Origin: Ecdyonurus torrentis | Lineage: Eukaryota > Arthropoda > Insecta > Ephemeroptera > Heptageniidae | Length of the DNA: 64,000 nucleotides | Assembly: GCA_949318235.1 (NCBI GenBank) | Contig: CASGGR010000044.1 | Location: 62,001-126,000 of the forward strand | Reading direction: 5' to 3' | Notes under the pieces: generated by a model | Database searches by the model: none | The model's input: only the letters and a program-made list of their open reading frames with translations | What the model was told of the DNA's origin: nothing | Made by a program: the position numbers and the translations under genes | In this document: positions 51,611-64,000 of the stretch, piece after piece | Position numbering within the stretch: the stretch's first letter is position 1 | How the letters are laid out: every line of letters starts with the position of its first letter

Positions 51611-54600
51611 AAACAAAGTTTCTATTTCAAGAACCAAATGTTATTGAATGATAAAAATCATACTTTTTACACGATTAAAACTAGTTTTGATGATTTCTCA
51701 AAAACTAAGAATGCTACAGACATTAAATTCAACTCAAAACATAGCTTTTTCAATTCTCTACAAAAAAGATGTCTTGAACTTTTTTGCTCCGACGCATACT
51801 TTTTGGGTTATTGACAATTTTAGTTTTCACTCATCATGTAGCCAAACCAAGTCATGAAACAAAGTTTCTATTTCAAGAACCAAATGTTATTGAATGATAA
51901 AAATCATACTTTTTACACGATTAAAACTAGTTTTGATGATTTCTCAGAAACTAAGAATGCTACAGACATCAAATTCGACTCAAAACATAGCTTTTTCATT
52001 TCTCTACAAAAAAGATGTCTTGAACTTTTTTGCTCCGACGCATACTTTTTGGGTTATTGACAATTTTAGTTTTCACTCATCATGTAGCCAAACCAAGTCA
52101 TGAAACAAAGTTTTTATTTCAAGAACCAAATGTTATTGAATGATAAAAATCATACTTTTTACACGATTAAAACTAGTTTTGATGATTTCTCGAAAACTAA
52201 GAATGCTACAGACTTATATTTTACTCAAAACATAGCTTTTTCAATTCTCTACAAAAAAGATGTCTTAAACTTTTTTGCTCCGACGCATACTTTTTGGGTT
52301 ATTGACAATTTTAGTTTTCACTCATCATGTAGCCAAACCGAGTCATGAAACAAAGTTTCTATTTCAAGAACCAAATGTTATTGAATGATAAAAATCATAC
52401 TTTTTACACGATTAAAACTAGTTTTGATGATTTCTCAGAAACTAAGAATGCTACAGACATCAAATTCAACTCAAAACATAGCTTTTTCAATTCTCTACAA
52501 AAAAGATGTCATGAACTTTTTTGCTCCGACGCATACTTTTTGGGTTATTGACAATTTTAGTTTTCACTCATCATGTAGCCAAACCAAGTCATAAAACAAA
52601 GTTTCTATTTCAAGAACCAAATGTTATTGAATGATAAAAATCATACTTTTTACACGATTAAAACTAGTTTTGATGATTTCTCAAAAACTAAGAATGCTAC
52701 AGACTTACTATTTTACTCAAAACATAGCTTTTTCAATTCTCTACAAAAAAGATGTCTTGAACTTTTTTGCTCCGACGCATACTTTTTGGGTTATTGACAA
52801 TTTTAGTTTTCACTCATCATGTAGCCAAACCGAGTCATGAAACAAAGTTTCTATTTCAAGAACCAAATGTTATTGAATGATAAAAATCATACTTTTTACA
52901 CGATTAAAACTAGTTTTGATGATTTCTCAGAAACTAAGAATGCTACAGACATCAAATTCAACTCAAAACATAGCTTTTTCAATTCTCTACAAAAAAGATG
53001 TCTTGAACTTTTTTGCTCCGACGCATACTTTTTGGGTTATTGACAATTATAGTTTTCACTCATCATGTAGCCAAACCGAGTCATGAAACAAAGTTTCTAT
53101 TTCAAGAACCAAATGTTATTGAATGATAAAAATCATACTTTTTACACGATTAAAACTAGTTTTGATGATTTCTCAGAAACTAAGAATGCTACAGACATCA
53201 AATTCAACTCAAAACATAGCTTTTTCAATTCTCTACAAAAAAGATGTCTTGAACTTTTTTGCTCCGACGCATACTTTTTGGGTTATTGACAATAATAGTT
53301 TTCACTCATCATGTAGCCAAACCAAGTCATGAAACAAAGTTTCTATTTCAAGAACCAAATGTTATTGAATGATAAAAATCATACTTTTTACACGATTAAA
53401 ACTAGTTTTGATGATTTCTCAAAAACTAAGAATGCTACAGACATTAAATTCAACTCAAAACATAGCTTTTTCAATTCTCTACAAAAAAGATGTCTTGAAC
53501 TTTTTTGCTCCGACGCATACTTTTTGGGTTATTGACAATTTTAGTTTTCACTCATCATGTAGCCAAACCAAGTCATGAAACAAAGTTTCTATTTCAAGAA
53601 CCAAATGTTATTGAATGATAAAAATCATACTTTTTACACGATTAAAACTAGTTTTGATGATTTCTCAGAAACTAAGAATGCTACAGACATCAAATTCGAC
53701 TCAAAACATAGCTTTTTCATTTCTCTACAAAAAAGATGTCTTGAACTTTTTTGCTCCGACGCATACTTTTTGGGTTATTGACAATTTTAGTTTTCACTCA
53801 TCATGTAGCCAAACCAAGTCATGAAACAAAGTTTTTATTTCAAGAACCAAATGTTATTGAATGATAAAAATCATACTTTTTACACGATTAAAACTAGTTT
53901 TGATGATTTCTCAAAAACTAAGAATGCTACAGACTTATATTTTACTCAAAACATAGCTTTTTCAATTCTCTACAAAAAAGATGTCTTAAACTTTTTTGCT
54001 CCGACGCATACTTTTTGGGTTATTGACAATTTTAGTTTTCACTCATCATGTAGCCAAACCGAGTCATGAAACAAAGTTTCTATTTCAAGAACCAAATGTT
54101 ATTGAATGATAAAAATCATACTTTTTACACGATTAAAACTAGTTTTGATGATTTCTCAGAAACTAAGAATGCTACAGACATCAAATTCAACTCAAAACAT
54201 AGCTTTTTCAATTCTCTACAAAAAAGATGTCATGAACTTTTTTGCACCGACGCATACTTTTTGGGTTATTGACAATTTTAGTTTTCACTCATCATGTAGC
54301 CAAACCAAGTCATAAAACAAAGTTTCTATTTCAAGAACCAAATGTTATTGAATGATAAAAATCATACTTTTTACACGATTAAAACTAGTTTTGATGATTT
54401 CTCAAAAACTAAGAATGCTACAGACTTACTATTTTACTCAAAACATAGCTTTTTCAATTCTCTACAAAAAAGATGTCTTGAACTTTTTTGCTCCGACGCA
54501 TACTTTTTGGGTTATTGACAATTTTAGTTTTCACTCATCATGTAGCCAAACCGAGTCATGAAACAAAGTTTCTATTTCAAGAACCAAATGTTATTGAATG

Positions 54601-55164
54601 ATAAAAATCATACTTTTTACACGATTAAAACTAGTTTTGATGATTTCTCAGAAACTAAGAATGCTACAGACATCAAATTCAACTCAAAACATAGCTTTTT
54701 CAATTCTCTACAAAAAAGATGTCTTGAACTTTTTTGCTCCGACGCATACTTTTTGGGTTATTGACAATTATAGTTTTCACTCATCATGTAGCCAAACCGA
54801 GTCATGAAACAAAGTTTCTATTTCAAGAACCAAATGTTATTGAATGATAAAAATCATACTTTTTACACGATTAAAACTAGTTTTGATGATTTCTCAGAAA
54901 CTAAGAATGCTACAGACATCAAATTCAACTCAAAACATAGCTTTTTCAATTCTCTACAAAAAAGATGTCTTGAACTTTTTTGCTCCGACGCATACTTTTT
55001 GGGTTATTGACAATAATAGTTTTCACTCATCATGTAGCCAAACCAAGTCATGAAACAAAGTTTCTATTTCAAGAACCAAATGTTATTGAATGATAAAAAT
55101 CATACTTTTTACACGATTAAAACTAGTTTTGATGATTTCTCAAAAACTAAGAATGCTACAGACT
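51611..55164 (+). repeat. 1721-bp seven-unit tandem duplication
   Basis: Six 246-bp units and one 245-bp unit repeat twice: 51608, 51854, 52100, 52345, 52591, 52837, 53083 and then 53329, 53575, 53821, 54066, 54312, 54558, 54804. Both copies carry the rare CATTTCTC variant (51854, 53575) and the second-deletion-only unit. Differences noticed are G 52192 versus A 53913 and T 52525 versus A 54246. The match stops at the cassette of 53329 versus 55050; the right limit is approximate. Confidence 0.87.
52100..52344 (+). repeat. 245-bp recombinant unit (second deletion only)
   Basis: This is the reciprocal of the unit at 2947: full CATACTTTTT but the shortened TTATATTTTACTC cassette. It recurs at 53821-54065 as part of the 1721-bp tandem duplication. 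A private A-to-G change at 52192 (CTCGAAAAC) separates it from that copy. Together with the first-deletion-only units it shows that both products of an exchange between unit types are present in the array. Confidence 0.9.
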
Positions 55165-58119
55165 TACTATTTTACTCAAAACATAGCTTTTTCAATTCTC
55201 TACAAAAAAGATGTCTTGAACTTTTTTGCTCCGACGCATACTTTTTGGGTTATTGACAATTATAGTTTTCACTCATCATGTAGCCAAACCAAGTCATGAA
55301 ACAAAGTTTCTATTTTAAGAACCAAATGTTATTGAATGATAAAAATCATACTTTTTACACGATTAAAACTAGTTTTGATGATTTCTCAGAAACTAAGAAT
55401 GCTACAGACATCAAATTCAACTCAAAACATAGCTTTTTCAATTCTCTACAAAAAAGATGTCTTGAACTTTTTTGCTCCGACGCATACTTTTTGGGTTATT
55501 GACAATTTTAGTTTTCACTCATCATGTAGCCAAACCAAGTCATGAAACAAAGTTTCTATTTCAAGAACCAAATGTTATTGAATGATAAAAATCATATTTT
55601 TACACGATTAAAACTAGTTTTGATGATTTCTCAAAAACTAAGAATGCTACAGACTTATATTTTACTCAAAACATAGCTTTTTCAATTCTCTACAAAAAAG
55701 ATGTCTTAAACTTGTTTGCTCCGACGCATACTTTTTGGGTTATTGACAATTTTAGTTTTCACTCATCATGTAGCCAAACCGAGTCATGAAACAAAGTTTC
55801 TATTTCAAGAACCAAATGTTATTGAATGATAAAAATCATACTTTTTACACGATTAAAACTAGTTTTGATGATTTCTCAGAAACTAAGAATGCTACAGACA
55901 TCAAATTCAACTCAAAACATAGCTTTTTCAATTCTCTACAAAAAAGATGTCATGAACTTTTTTGCTCCGACGCATACTTTTTGGGTTATTGACAATTATA
56001 GTTTTCACTCATCATGTAGCCAAACCAAGTCATTAAACAAAGTTTCTATTTCAAGAACCAAATGTTATTGAATGATAAAAATCATACTTTTTACACGATT
56101 AAAACTAGTTTTGATGATTTCTCAAAAACTAAGAATGCTACAGACATTAAATTCAACTCAAAACATAGCTTTTTCAATTCTCTACAAAAAAGATGTCTTG
56201 AACTTTTTTGCTCCGACGCATACTTTTTGGGTTATTGACAATTATAGTTTTCACTCATCATGTAGCCAAACCAAGTCATTAAACAAAGTTTCTATTTCAA
56301 GAACCAAATGTTATTGAATGATAAAAATCATACTTTTTACACGATTAAAACTAGTTTTGATGATTTCTCAAAAACTAAGAATGCTACAGACATTAAATTC
56401 AACTCAAAACATAGCTTTTTCAATTCTCTACAAAAAAGATGTCTTGAACTTTTTTGCTCCGACGCATACTTTTTGGGTTATTGACAATTTTAGTTTTCAC
56501 TCATCATGTAGCCAAACCAAGTCATGAAACAAAGTTTCTATTTCAAGAACCAAATGTTATTGAATGATAAAAATCATACTTTTTACACGATTAAAACTAG
56601 TTTTGATGATTTCTCAGAAACTAAGAATGCTACAGACATCAAATTCGACTCAAAACATAGCTTTTTCAATTCTCTACAAAAAAGATGTCTTGAACTTTTT
56701 TGCTCCGACGCATACTTTTTGGGTTATTGACAATTTTAGTTTTCACTCATCATGTAGCCAAACCAAGTCATGAAACAAAGTTTTTATTTCAAGAACCAAA
56801 TGTTATTGAATGATAAAAATCATACTTTTTACACGATTAAAACTAGTTTTGATGATTTCTCAAAAACTAAGAATGCTACAGACTTACTATTTTACTCAAA
56901 ACATAGCTTTTTTAATTCTCTACAAAAAAGATGTCTTGAACTTTTTTGCTCCGACGCATACTTTTTGGGTTATTGACAATTTTAGTTTTCACTCATCATG
57001 TAGCCAAACCGAGTCATGAAACAAAGTTTCTATTTCAAGAACCAAATGTTATTGAATGATAAAAATCATATTTTTACACGATTAAAACTAGTTTTGATGA
57101 TTTCTCAAAAACTAAGAACGCTACAGACTTATATTTTACTCAAAACATAGCTTTTTCAATTCTCTACAAAAAAGATGTCTTAAACTTTTTTGCTCCGACG
57201 CATACTTTTTGGGTTATTGACAATTTTAGTTTTCACTCATCATGTAGCCAAACCGAGTCATGAAACAAAGTTTCTATTTCAAGAACCAAATGTTATTGAA
57301 TGATAAAAATCATACTTTTTACACGATTAAAACTAGTTTTGATGATTTCTCAGAAACTAAGAATGCTACAGACATCAAATTCAACTCAAAACATAGCTTT
57401 TTCAATTCTCTACAAAAAAGATGTCATGAACTTTTTTGCTCCGACGCATACTTTTTGGGTTATTGACAATTTTAGTTTTCACTCATCATGTAGCCAAACC
57501 AAGTCATAAAACAAAGTTTCTATTTCAAGAACCAAATGTTATTGAATGATAAAAATCATACTTTTTACACGATTAAAACTAGTTTTGATGATTTCTCAAA
57601 AACTAAGAATGCTACAGACTTACTATTTTACTCAAAACATAGCTTTTTCAATTCTCTACAAAAAAGATGTCTTGAACTTTTTTGCTCCGACGCATACTTT
57701 TTGGGTTATTGACAATTATAGTTTTCACTCATCATGTAGCCAAACCGAGTCATGAAACAAAGTTTCTATTTCAAGAACCAAATGTTATTGAATGATAAAA
57801 ATCATACTTTTTACACGATTAAAACTAGTTTTGATGATTTCTCAGAAACTAAGAATGCTACAGACATCAAATTCAACTCAAAACATAGCTTTTTCAATTC
57901 TCTACAAAAAAGATGTCTTGAACTTTTTTGCTCCGACGCATACTTTTTGGGTTATTGACAATAATAGTTTTCACTCATCATGTAGCCAAACCAAGTCATG
58001 AAACAAAGTTTCTATTTCAAGAACCAAATGTTATTGAATGATAAAAATCATACTTTTTACACGATTAAAACTAGTTTTGATGATTTCTCAAAAACTAAGA
58101 ATGCTACAGACTTACTATT

Positions 58120-61100
58120 TTACTCAAAACATAGCTTTTTCAATTCTCTACAAAAAAGATGTCTTGAACTTTTTTGCTCCGACGCATACTTTTTGGGTTA
58201 TTGACAATTATAGTTTTCACTCATCATGTAGCCAAACCAAGTCATGAAACAAAGTTTCTATTTTAAGAACCAAATGTTATTGAATGATAAAAATCATACT
58301 TTTTACACGATTAAAACTAGTTTTGATGATTTCTCAGAAACTAAGAATGCTACAGACATCAAATTCAACTCAAAACATAGCTTTTTCAATTCTCTACAAA
58401 AAAGATGTCTTGAACTTTTTTGCTCCGACGCATACTTTTTGGGTTATTGACAATAATAGTTTTCACTCATCATGTAGCCAAACCAAGTCATGAAACAAAG
58501 TTTCTATTTCAAGAACCAAATGTTATTGAATGATAAAAATCATACTTTTTACACGATTAAAACTAGTTTTGATGATTTCTCAAAAACTAAGAATGCTACA
58601 GACTTACTATTTTACTCAAAACATAGCTTTTTCAATTCTCTACAAAAAAGATGTCTTGAACTTTTTTGCTCCGACGCATACTTTTTGGGTTATTGACAAT
58701 TATAGTTTTCACTCATCATGTAGCCAAACCAAGTCATGAAACAAAGTTTCTATTTTAAGAACCAAATGTTATTGAATGATAAAAATCATACTTTTTACAC
58801 GATTAAAACTAGTTTTGATGATTTCTCAGAAACTAAGAATGCTACAGACATCAAATTCAACTCAAAACATAGCTTTTTCAATTCTCTACAAAAAAGATGT
58901 CTTGAACTTTTTTGCTCCGACGCATACTTTTTGGGTTATTGACAATTTTAGTTTTCACTCATCATGTAGCCAAACCAAGTCATGAAACAAAGTTTCTATT
59001 TCAAGAACCAAATGTTATTGAATGATAAAAATCATACTTTTTACACGATTAAAACTAGTTTTGATGATTTCTCAGAAACTAAGAATGCTACAGACATCAA
59101 ATTCGACTCAAAACATAGCTTTTTCAATTCTCTACAAAAAAGATGTCTTGAACTTTTTTGCTCCGACGCATACTTTTTGGGTTATTGACAATTTTAGTTT
59201 TCACTCATCATGTAGCCAAACCAAGTCATGAAACAAAGTTTTTATTTCAAGAACCAAATGTTATTAAATGATAAAAATCATACTTTTTACACGATTAAAA
59301 CTAGTTTTGATGATTTCTCAAAAACTAAGAATGCTACAGACTTACTATTTTACTCAAAACATAGCTTTTTTAATTCTCTACAAAAAAGATGTCTTGAACT
59401 TTTTTGCTCCGACGCATACTTTTTGGGTTATTGACAATTTTAGTTTTCACTCATCATGTAGCCAAACCGAGTCATGAAACAAAGTTTCTATTTCAAGAAC
59501 CAAATGTTATTGAATGATAAAAATCATATTTTTACACGATTAAAACTAGTTTTGATGATTTCTCAAAAACTAAGAACGCTACAGACTTATATTTTACTCA
59601 AAACATAGCTTTTTCAATTCTCTACAAAAAAGATGTCTTGAACTTTTTTGCTCCGACGCATACTTTTTGGGTTATTGACAATTATAGTTTTCACTCATCA
59701 TGTAGCCAAACCAAGTCATGAAACAAAGTTTCTATTTTAAGAACCAAATGTTATTGAATGATAAAAATCATACTTTTTACACGATTAAAACTAGTTTTGA
59801 TGATTTCTCAGAAACTAAGAATGCTACAGACATCAAATTCAACTCAAAACATAGCTTTTTCAATTCTCTACAAAAAAGATGTCTTGAACTTTTTTGCTCC
59901 GACGCATACTTTTTGGGTTATTGACAATAATAGTTTTCACTCATCATGTAGCCAAACCAAGTCATGAAACAAAGTTTCTATTTCAAGAACCAAATGTTAT
60001 TGAATGATAAAAATCATACTTTTTACACGATTAAAACTAGTTTTGATGATTTCTCAAAAACTAAGAATGCTACAGACTTACTATTTTACTCAAAACATAG
60101 CTTTTTCAATTCTCTACAAAAAAGATGTCTTGAACTTTTTTGCTCCGACGCATACTTTTTGGGTTATTGACAATTATAGTTTTCACTCATCATGTAGCCA
60201 AACCAAGTCATGAAACAAAGTTTCTATTTTAAGAACCAAATGTTATTGAATGATAAAAATCATACTTTTTACACGATTAAAACTAGTTTTGATGATTTCT
60301 CAGAAACTAAGAATGCTACAGACATCAAATTCAACTCAAAACATAGCTTTTTCAATTCTCTACAAAAAAGATGTCTTGAACTTTTTTGCTCCGACGCATA
60401 CTTTTTGGGTTATTGACAATTTTAGTTTTCACTCATCATGTAGCCAAACCAAGTCATGAAACAAAGTTTCTATTTCAAGAACCAAATGTTATTGAATGAT
60501 AAAAATCATACTTTTTACACGATTAAAACTAGTTTTGATGATTTCTCAGAAACTAAGAATGCTACAGACATCAAATTCGACTCAAAACATAGCTTTTTCA
60601 ATTCTCTACAAAAAAGATGTCTTGAACTTTTTTGCTCCGACGCATACTTTTTGGGTTATTGACAATTTTAGTTTTCACTCATCATGTAGCCAAACCAAGT
60701 CATGAAACAAAGTTTTTATTTCAAGAACCAAATGTTATTGAATGATAAAAATCATACTTTTTACACGATTAAAACTAGTTTTGATGATTTCTCAAAAACT
60801 AAGAATGCTACAGACTTACTATTTTACTCAAAACATAGCTTTTTTAATTCTCTACAAAAAAGATGTCTTGAACTTTTTTGCTCCGACGCATACTTTTTGG
60901 GTTATTGACAATTTTAGTTTTCACTCATCATGTAGCCAAACCGAGTCATGAAACAAAGTTTCTATTTCAAGAACCAAATGTTATTGAATGATAAAAATCA
61001 TATTTTTACACGATTAAAACTAGTTTTGATGATTTCTCAAAAACTAAGAACGCTACAGACTTATATTTTACTCAAAACATAGCTTTTTCAATTCTCTACA

Positions 61101-62587
61101 AAAAAGATGTCTTGAACTTTTTTGCTCCGACGCATACTTTTTGGGTTATTGACAATTATAGTTTTCACTCATCATGTAGCCAAACCAAGTCATGAAACAA
61201 AGTTTCTATTTTAAGAACCAAATGTTATTGAATGATAAAAATCATACTTTTTACACGATTAAAACTAGTTTTGATGATTTCTCAGAAACTAAGAATGCTA
61301 CAGACATCAAATTCAACTCAAAACATAGCTTTTTCAATTCTCTACAAAAAAGATGTCTTGAACTTTTTTGCTCCGACGCATACTTTTTGGGTTATTGACA
61401 ATAATAGTTTTCACTCATCATGTAGCCAAACCAAGTCATGAAACAAAGTTTCTATTTCAAGAACCAAATGTTATTGAATGATAAAAATCATACTTTTTAC
61501 ACGATTAAAACTAGTTTTGATGATTTCTCAAAAACTAAGAATGCTACAGACTTACTATTTTACTCAAAACATAGCTTTTTCAATTCTCTACAAAAAAGAT
61601 GTCTTGAACTTTTTTGCTCCGACGCATACTTTTTGGGTTATTGACAATTATAGTTTTCACTCATCATGTAGCCAAACCAAGTCATGAAACAAAGTTTCTA
61701 TTTTAAGAACCAAATGTTATTGAATGATAAAAATCATACTTTTTACACGATTAAAACTAGTTTTGATGATTTCTCAGAAACTAAGAATGCTACAGACATC
61801 AAATTCAACTCAAAACATAGCTTTTTCAATTCTCTACAAAAAAGATGTCTTGAACTTTTTTGCTCCGACGCATACTTTTTGGGTTATTGACAATTTTAGT
61901 TTTCACTCATCATGTAGCCAAACCAAGTCATGAAACAAAGTTTCTATTTCAAGAACCAAATGTTATTGAATGATAAAAATCATACTTTTTACACGATTAA
62001 AACTAGTTTTGATGATTTCTCAGAAACTAAGAATGCTACAGACATCAAATTCGACTCAAAACATAGCTTTTTCAATTCTCTACAAAAAAGATGTCTTGAA
62101 CTTTTTTGCTCCGACGCATACTTTTTGGGTTATTGACAATTTTAGTTTTCACTCATCATGTAGCCAAACCAAGTCATGAAACAAAGTTTTTATTTCAAGA
62201 ACCAAATGTTATTGAATGATAAAAATCATACTTTTTACACGATTAAAACTAGTTTTGATGATTTCTCAAAAACTAAGAATGCTACAGACTTACTATTTTA
62301 CTCAAAACATAGCTTTTTTAATTCTCTACAAAAAAGATGTCTTGAACTTTTTTGCTCCGACGCATACTTTTTGGGTTATTGACAATTTTAGTTTTCACTC
62401 ATCATGTAGCCAAACCGAGTCATGAAACAAAGTTTCTATTTCAAGAACCAAATGTTATTGAATGATAAAAATCATATTTTTACACGATTAAAACTAGTTT
62501 TGATGATTTCTCAAAAACTAAGAACGCTACAGACTTATATTTTACTCAAAACATAGCTTTTTCAATTCTCTACAAAAAAGATGTCTT
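58120..62587 (+). repeat. 1474-bp six-unit higher-order repeat, about 3 copies
   Basis: The order is: AAT unit (58244, 59718, 61192), TTACTATTTTACTC unit with TAT (58490, 59964, 61438), ATTCAACTC unit with TTTTAAG (58736, 60210, 61684), ATTCGACTC unit (58982, 60456, 61930), TTACTATTTTACTC unit with TTTAATT (59228, 60702, 62176) and a 244-bp AAGAACGCT unit (59474, 60948, 62422). The right limit is G 61114 versus A 62588. A private G-to-A at 59266 is the one internal change noticed. The left limit is approximate. Confidence 0.88.
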
Positions 62588-63895
62588 AAACTTTTTTGCT
62601 CCGACGCATACTTTTTGGGTTATTGACAATTTTAGTTTTCACTCATCATGTAGCCAAACCGAGTCATGAAACAAAGTTTCTATTTCAAGAACCAAATGTT
62701 ATTGAATGATAAAAATCATACTTTTTACACGATTAAAACTAGTTTTGATGATTTCTCAGAAACTAAGAATGCTACAGACATCAAATTCAACTCAAAACAT
62801 AGCTTTTTCAATTCTCTACAAAAAAGATGTCATGAACTTTTTTGCTCCGACGCATACTTTTTGGGTTATTGACAATTTTAGTTTTCACTCATCATGTAGC
62901 CAAACCAAGTCATAAAACAAAGTTTCTATTTCAAGAACCAAATGTTATTGAATGATAAAAATCATACTTTTTACACGATTAAAACTAGTTTTGATGATTT
63001 CTCAAAAACTAAGAATGCTACAGACTTACTATTTTACTCAAAACATAGCTTTTTCAATTCTCTACAAAAAAGATGTCTTGAACTTTTTTGCTCCGACGCA
63101 TACTTTTTGGGTTATTGACAATTATAGTTTTCACTCATCATGTAGCCAAACCGAGTCATGAAACAAAGTTTCTATTTCAAGAACCAAATGTTATTGAATG
63201 ATAAAAATCATACTTTTTACACGATTAAAACTAGTTTTGATGATTTCTCAGAAACTAAGAATGCTACAGACATCAAATTCAACTCAAAACATAGCTTTTT
63301 CAATTCTCTACAAAAAAGATGTCTTGAACTTTTTTGCTCCGACGCATACTTTTTGGGTTATTGACAATAATAGTTTTCACTCATCATGTAGCCAAACCAA
63401 GTCATGAAACAAAGTTTCTATTTCAAGAACCAAATGTTATTGAATGATAAAAATCATACTTTTTACACGATTAAAACTAGTTTTGATGATTTCTCAAAAA
63501 CTAAGAATGCTACAGACTTACTATTTTACTCAAAACATAGCTTTTTCAATTCTCTACAAAAAAGATGTCTTGAACTTTTTTGCTCCGACGCATACTTTTT
63601 GGGTTATTGACAATTATAGTTTTCACTCATCATGTAGCCAAACCAAGTCATGAAACAAAGTTTCTATTTTAAGAACCAAATGTTATTGAATGATAAAAAT
63701 CATACTTTTTACACGATTAAAACTAGTTTTGATGATTTCTCAGAAACTAAGAATGCTACAGACATCAAATTCAACTCAAAACATAGCTTTTTCAATTCTC
63801 TACAAAAAAGATGTCTTGAACTTTTTTGCTCCGACGCATACTTTTTGGGTTATTGACAATTTTAGTTTTCACTCATCATGTAGCCAAACCAAGTC

Positions 63896-64000
63896 ATGAA
63901 ACAAAGTTTCTATTTCAAGAACCAAATGTTATTGAATGATAAAAATCATATTTTTACACGATTAAAACTAGTTTTGATGATTTCTCAAAAACTAAGAATG
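63896..64000 (+). repeat. Right-edge satellite unit, truncated by the window
   Basis: This is the first 105 bp of a unit that already shows the CATATTTTT deletion and CTCAAAAACT, so it is probably a 244-bp type unit. The array clearly continues beyond the window. Confidence 0.93.

Larger units (their letters stand above)
1..64000 (+). repeat. 246-bp satellite DNA array, head to tail, filling the window
   Basis: The same unit of about 246 bp recurs without interruption and always in the same orientation. Unit starts fall at 245, 491, 737, 983, 1229, 1473 and so on to 63896. I count 259 complete units: 225 of 246 bp, 29 of 244 bp and 5 of 245 bp. These sum exactly to the 63651 bp between 245 and 63895. 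GC of the unit at 737 is about 30%. Neighbouring units differ at only a few recurrent positions. No unrelated sequence, transposon or gene interrupts the array. Long homogeneous satellites with higher-order structure are typical of eukaryotic centromeric and heterochromatic DNA; a centromeric role here is inference. Species and satellite family are not recognised. Confidence 0.98.
48170..64000 (+). repeat. Region V: satellite with AAT/TAT marker units
   Basis: Units with GACAATAATAG (at 50380, 53083, 54804, 57752, 58244, 59718, 61192, 63158) occur only here. So do CTTGTTTG 244-bp units (49644, 51118, 55542) and AAGAACGCT 244-bp units (57016, 59474, 60948, 62422). The region IV markers ACGTTT, ACCATT and AAAAATGCT are absent. 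The opening unit pair 48170/48414 has private changes (TCATGAGAC at 48414). Confidence 0.86.

Noticed and set aside
1..64000. CRISPR array
   Set aside because: Units are 246 bp and similar along their whole length; there are no short repeats separated by unique spacers.
1..64000. Transposon or LTR array
   Set aside because: No terminal repeats, target-site duplications, transposase or reverse transcriptase coding sequence is visible.

Overview
The whole 64 kb window is one uninterrupted satellite DNA array. A unit of about 246 bp, roughly 30% GC, is repeated head to tail in a single orientation from the first base to the last. Taking the recurring ATGAAAC (or ATAAAAC/ATTAAAC) as the unit start, I count 259 complete units between 245 and 63895, plus a partial unit at each edge (1-244 and 63896-64000). 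Of the complete units, 225 are 246 bp, 29 are 244 bp and 5 are 245 bp. I see no gene, RNA gene, transposon, spacer or inverted segment. An array this long and pure, with higher-order repeats, fits centromeric, pericentromeric or other heterochromatic satellite DNA of a eukaryote. I cannot name the species or satellite family from the sequence.

Units differ at a limited set of recurrent positions, so the array can be read as strings of unit types. Unit types form multi-unit (higher-order) repeats that differ by region. (I) 1-6384: mixed unit types, with an 829-bp duplication at a distance of 3193 bp. (II) 6263-9838: a three-unit, 736-bp repeat, about 4.9 copies. (III) 9839-20131: rearranged copies of regions I and II, including a 3434-bp block shared with 4197-7630 and a four-unit, 982-bp repeat. 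(IV) 20132-48169: an eight-unit, 1968-bp repeat with many one- or two-unit gains and losses, including a near-exact 7132-bp tandem duplication (period region 26787-41160). (V) 48170-64000: a third family of arrangements (1721-bp seven-unit and 1474-bp six-unit repeats) with its own marker substitutions.

Each unit carries two short dyads about 15 bp apart (a 5+4+5 bp hairpin-like dyad and a 12-bp perfect palindrome), several A/T tracts, and one cassette of about 16 bp that varies far more than the rest. The unit length is a multiple of three, so two forward frames stay open for about 68-69 codons in most units. Stops in every unit, frame-shifting length variants and lost starts argue against coding. 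The most informative biology here is the evolutionary record: regional homogenisation, duplications from a few hundred bp to 7 kb, and short-tract exchange within units.
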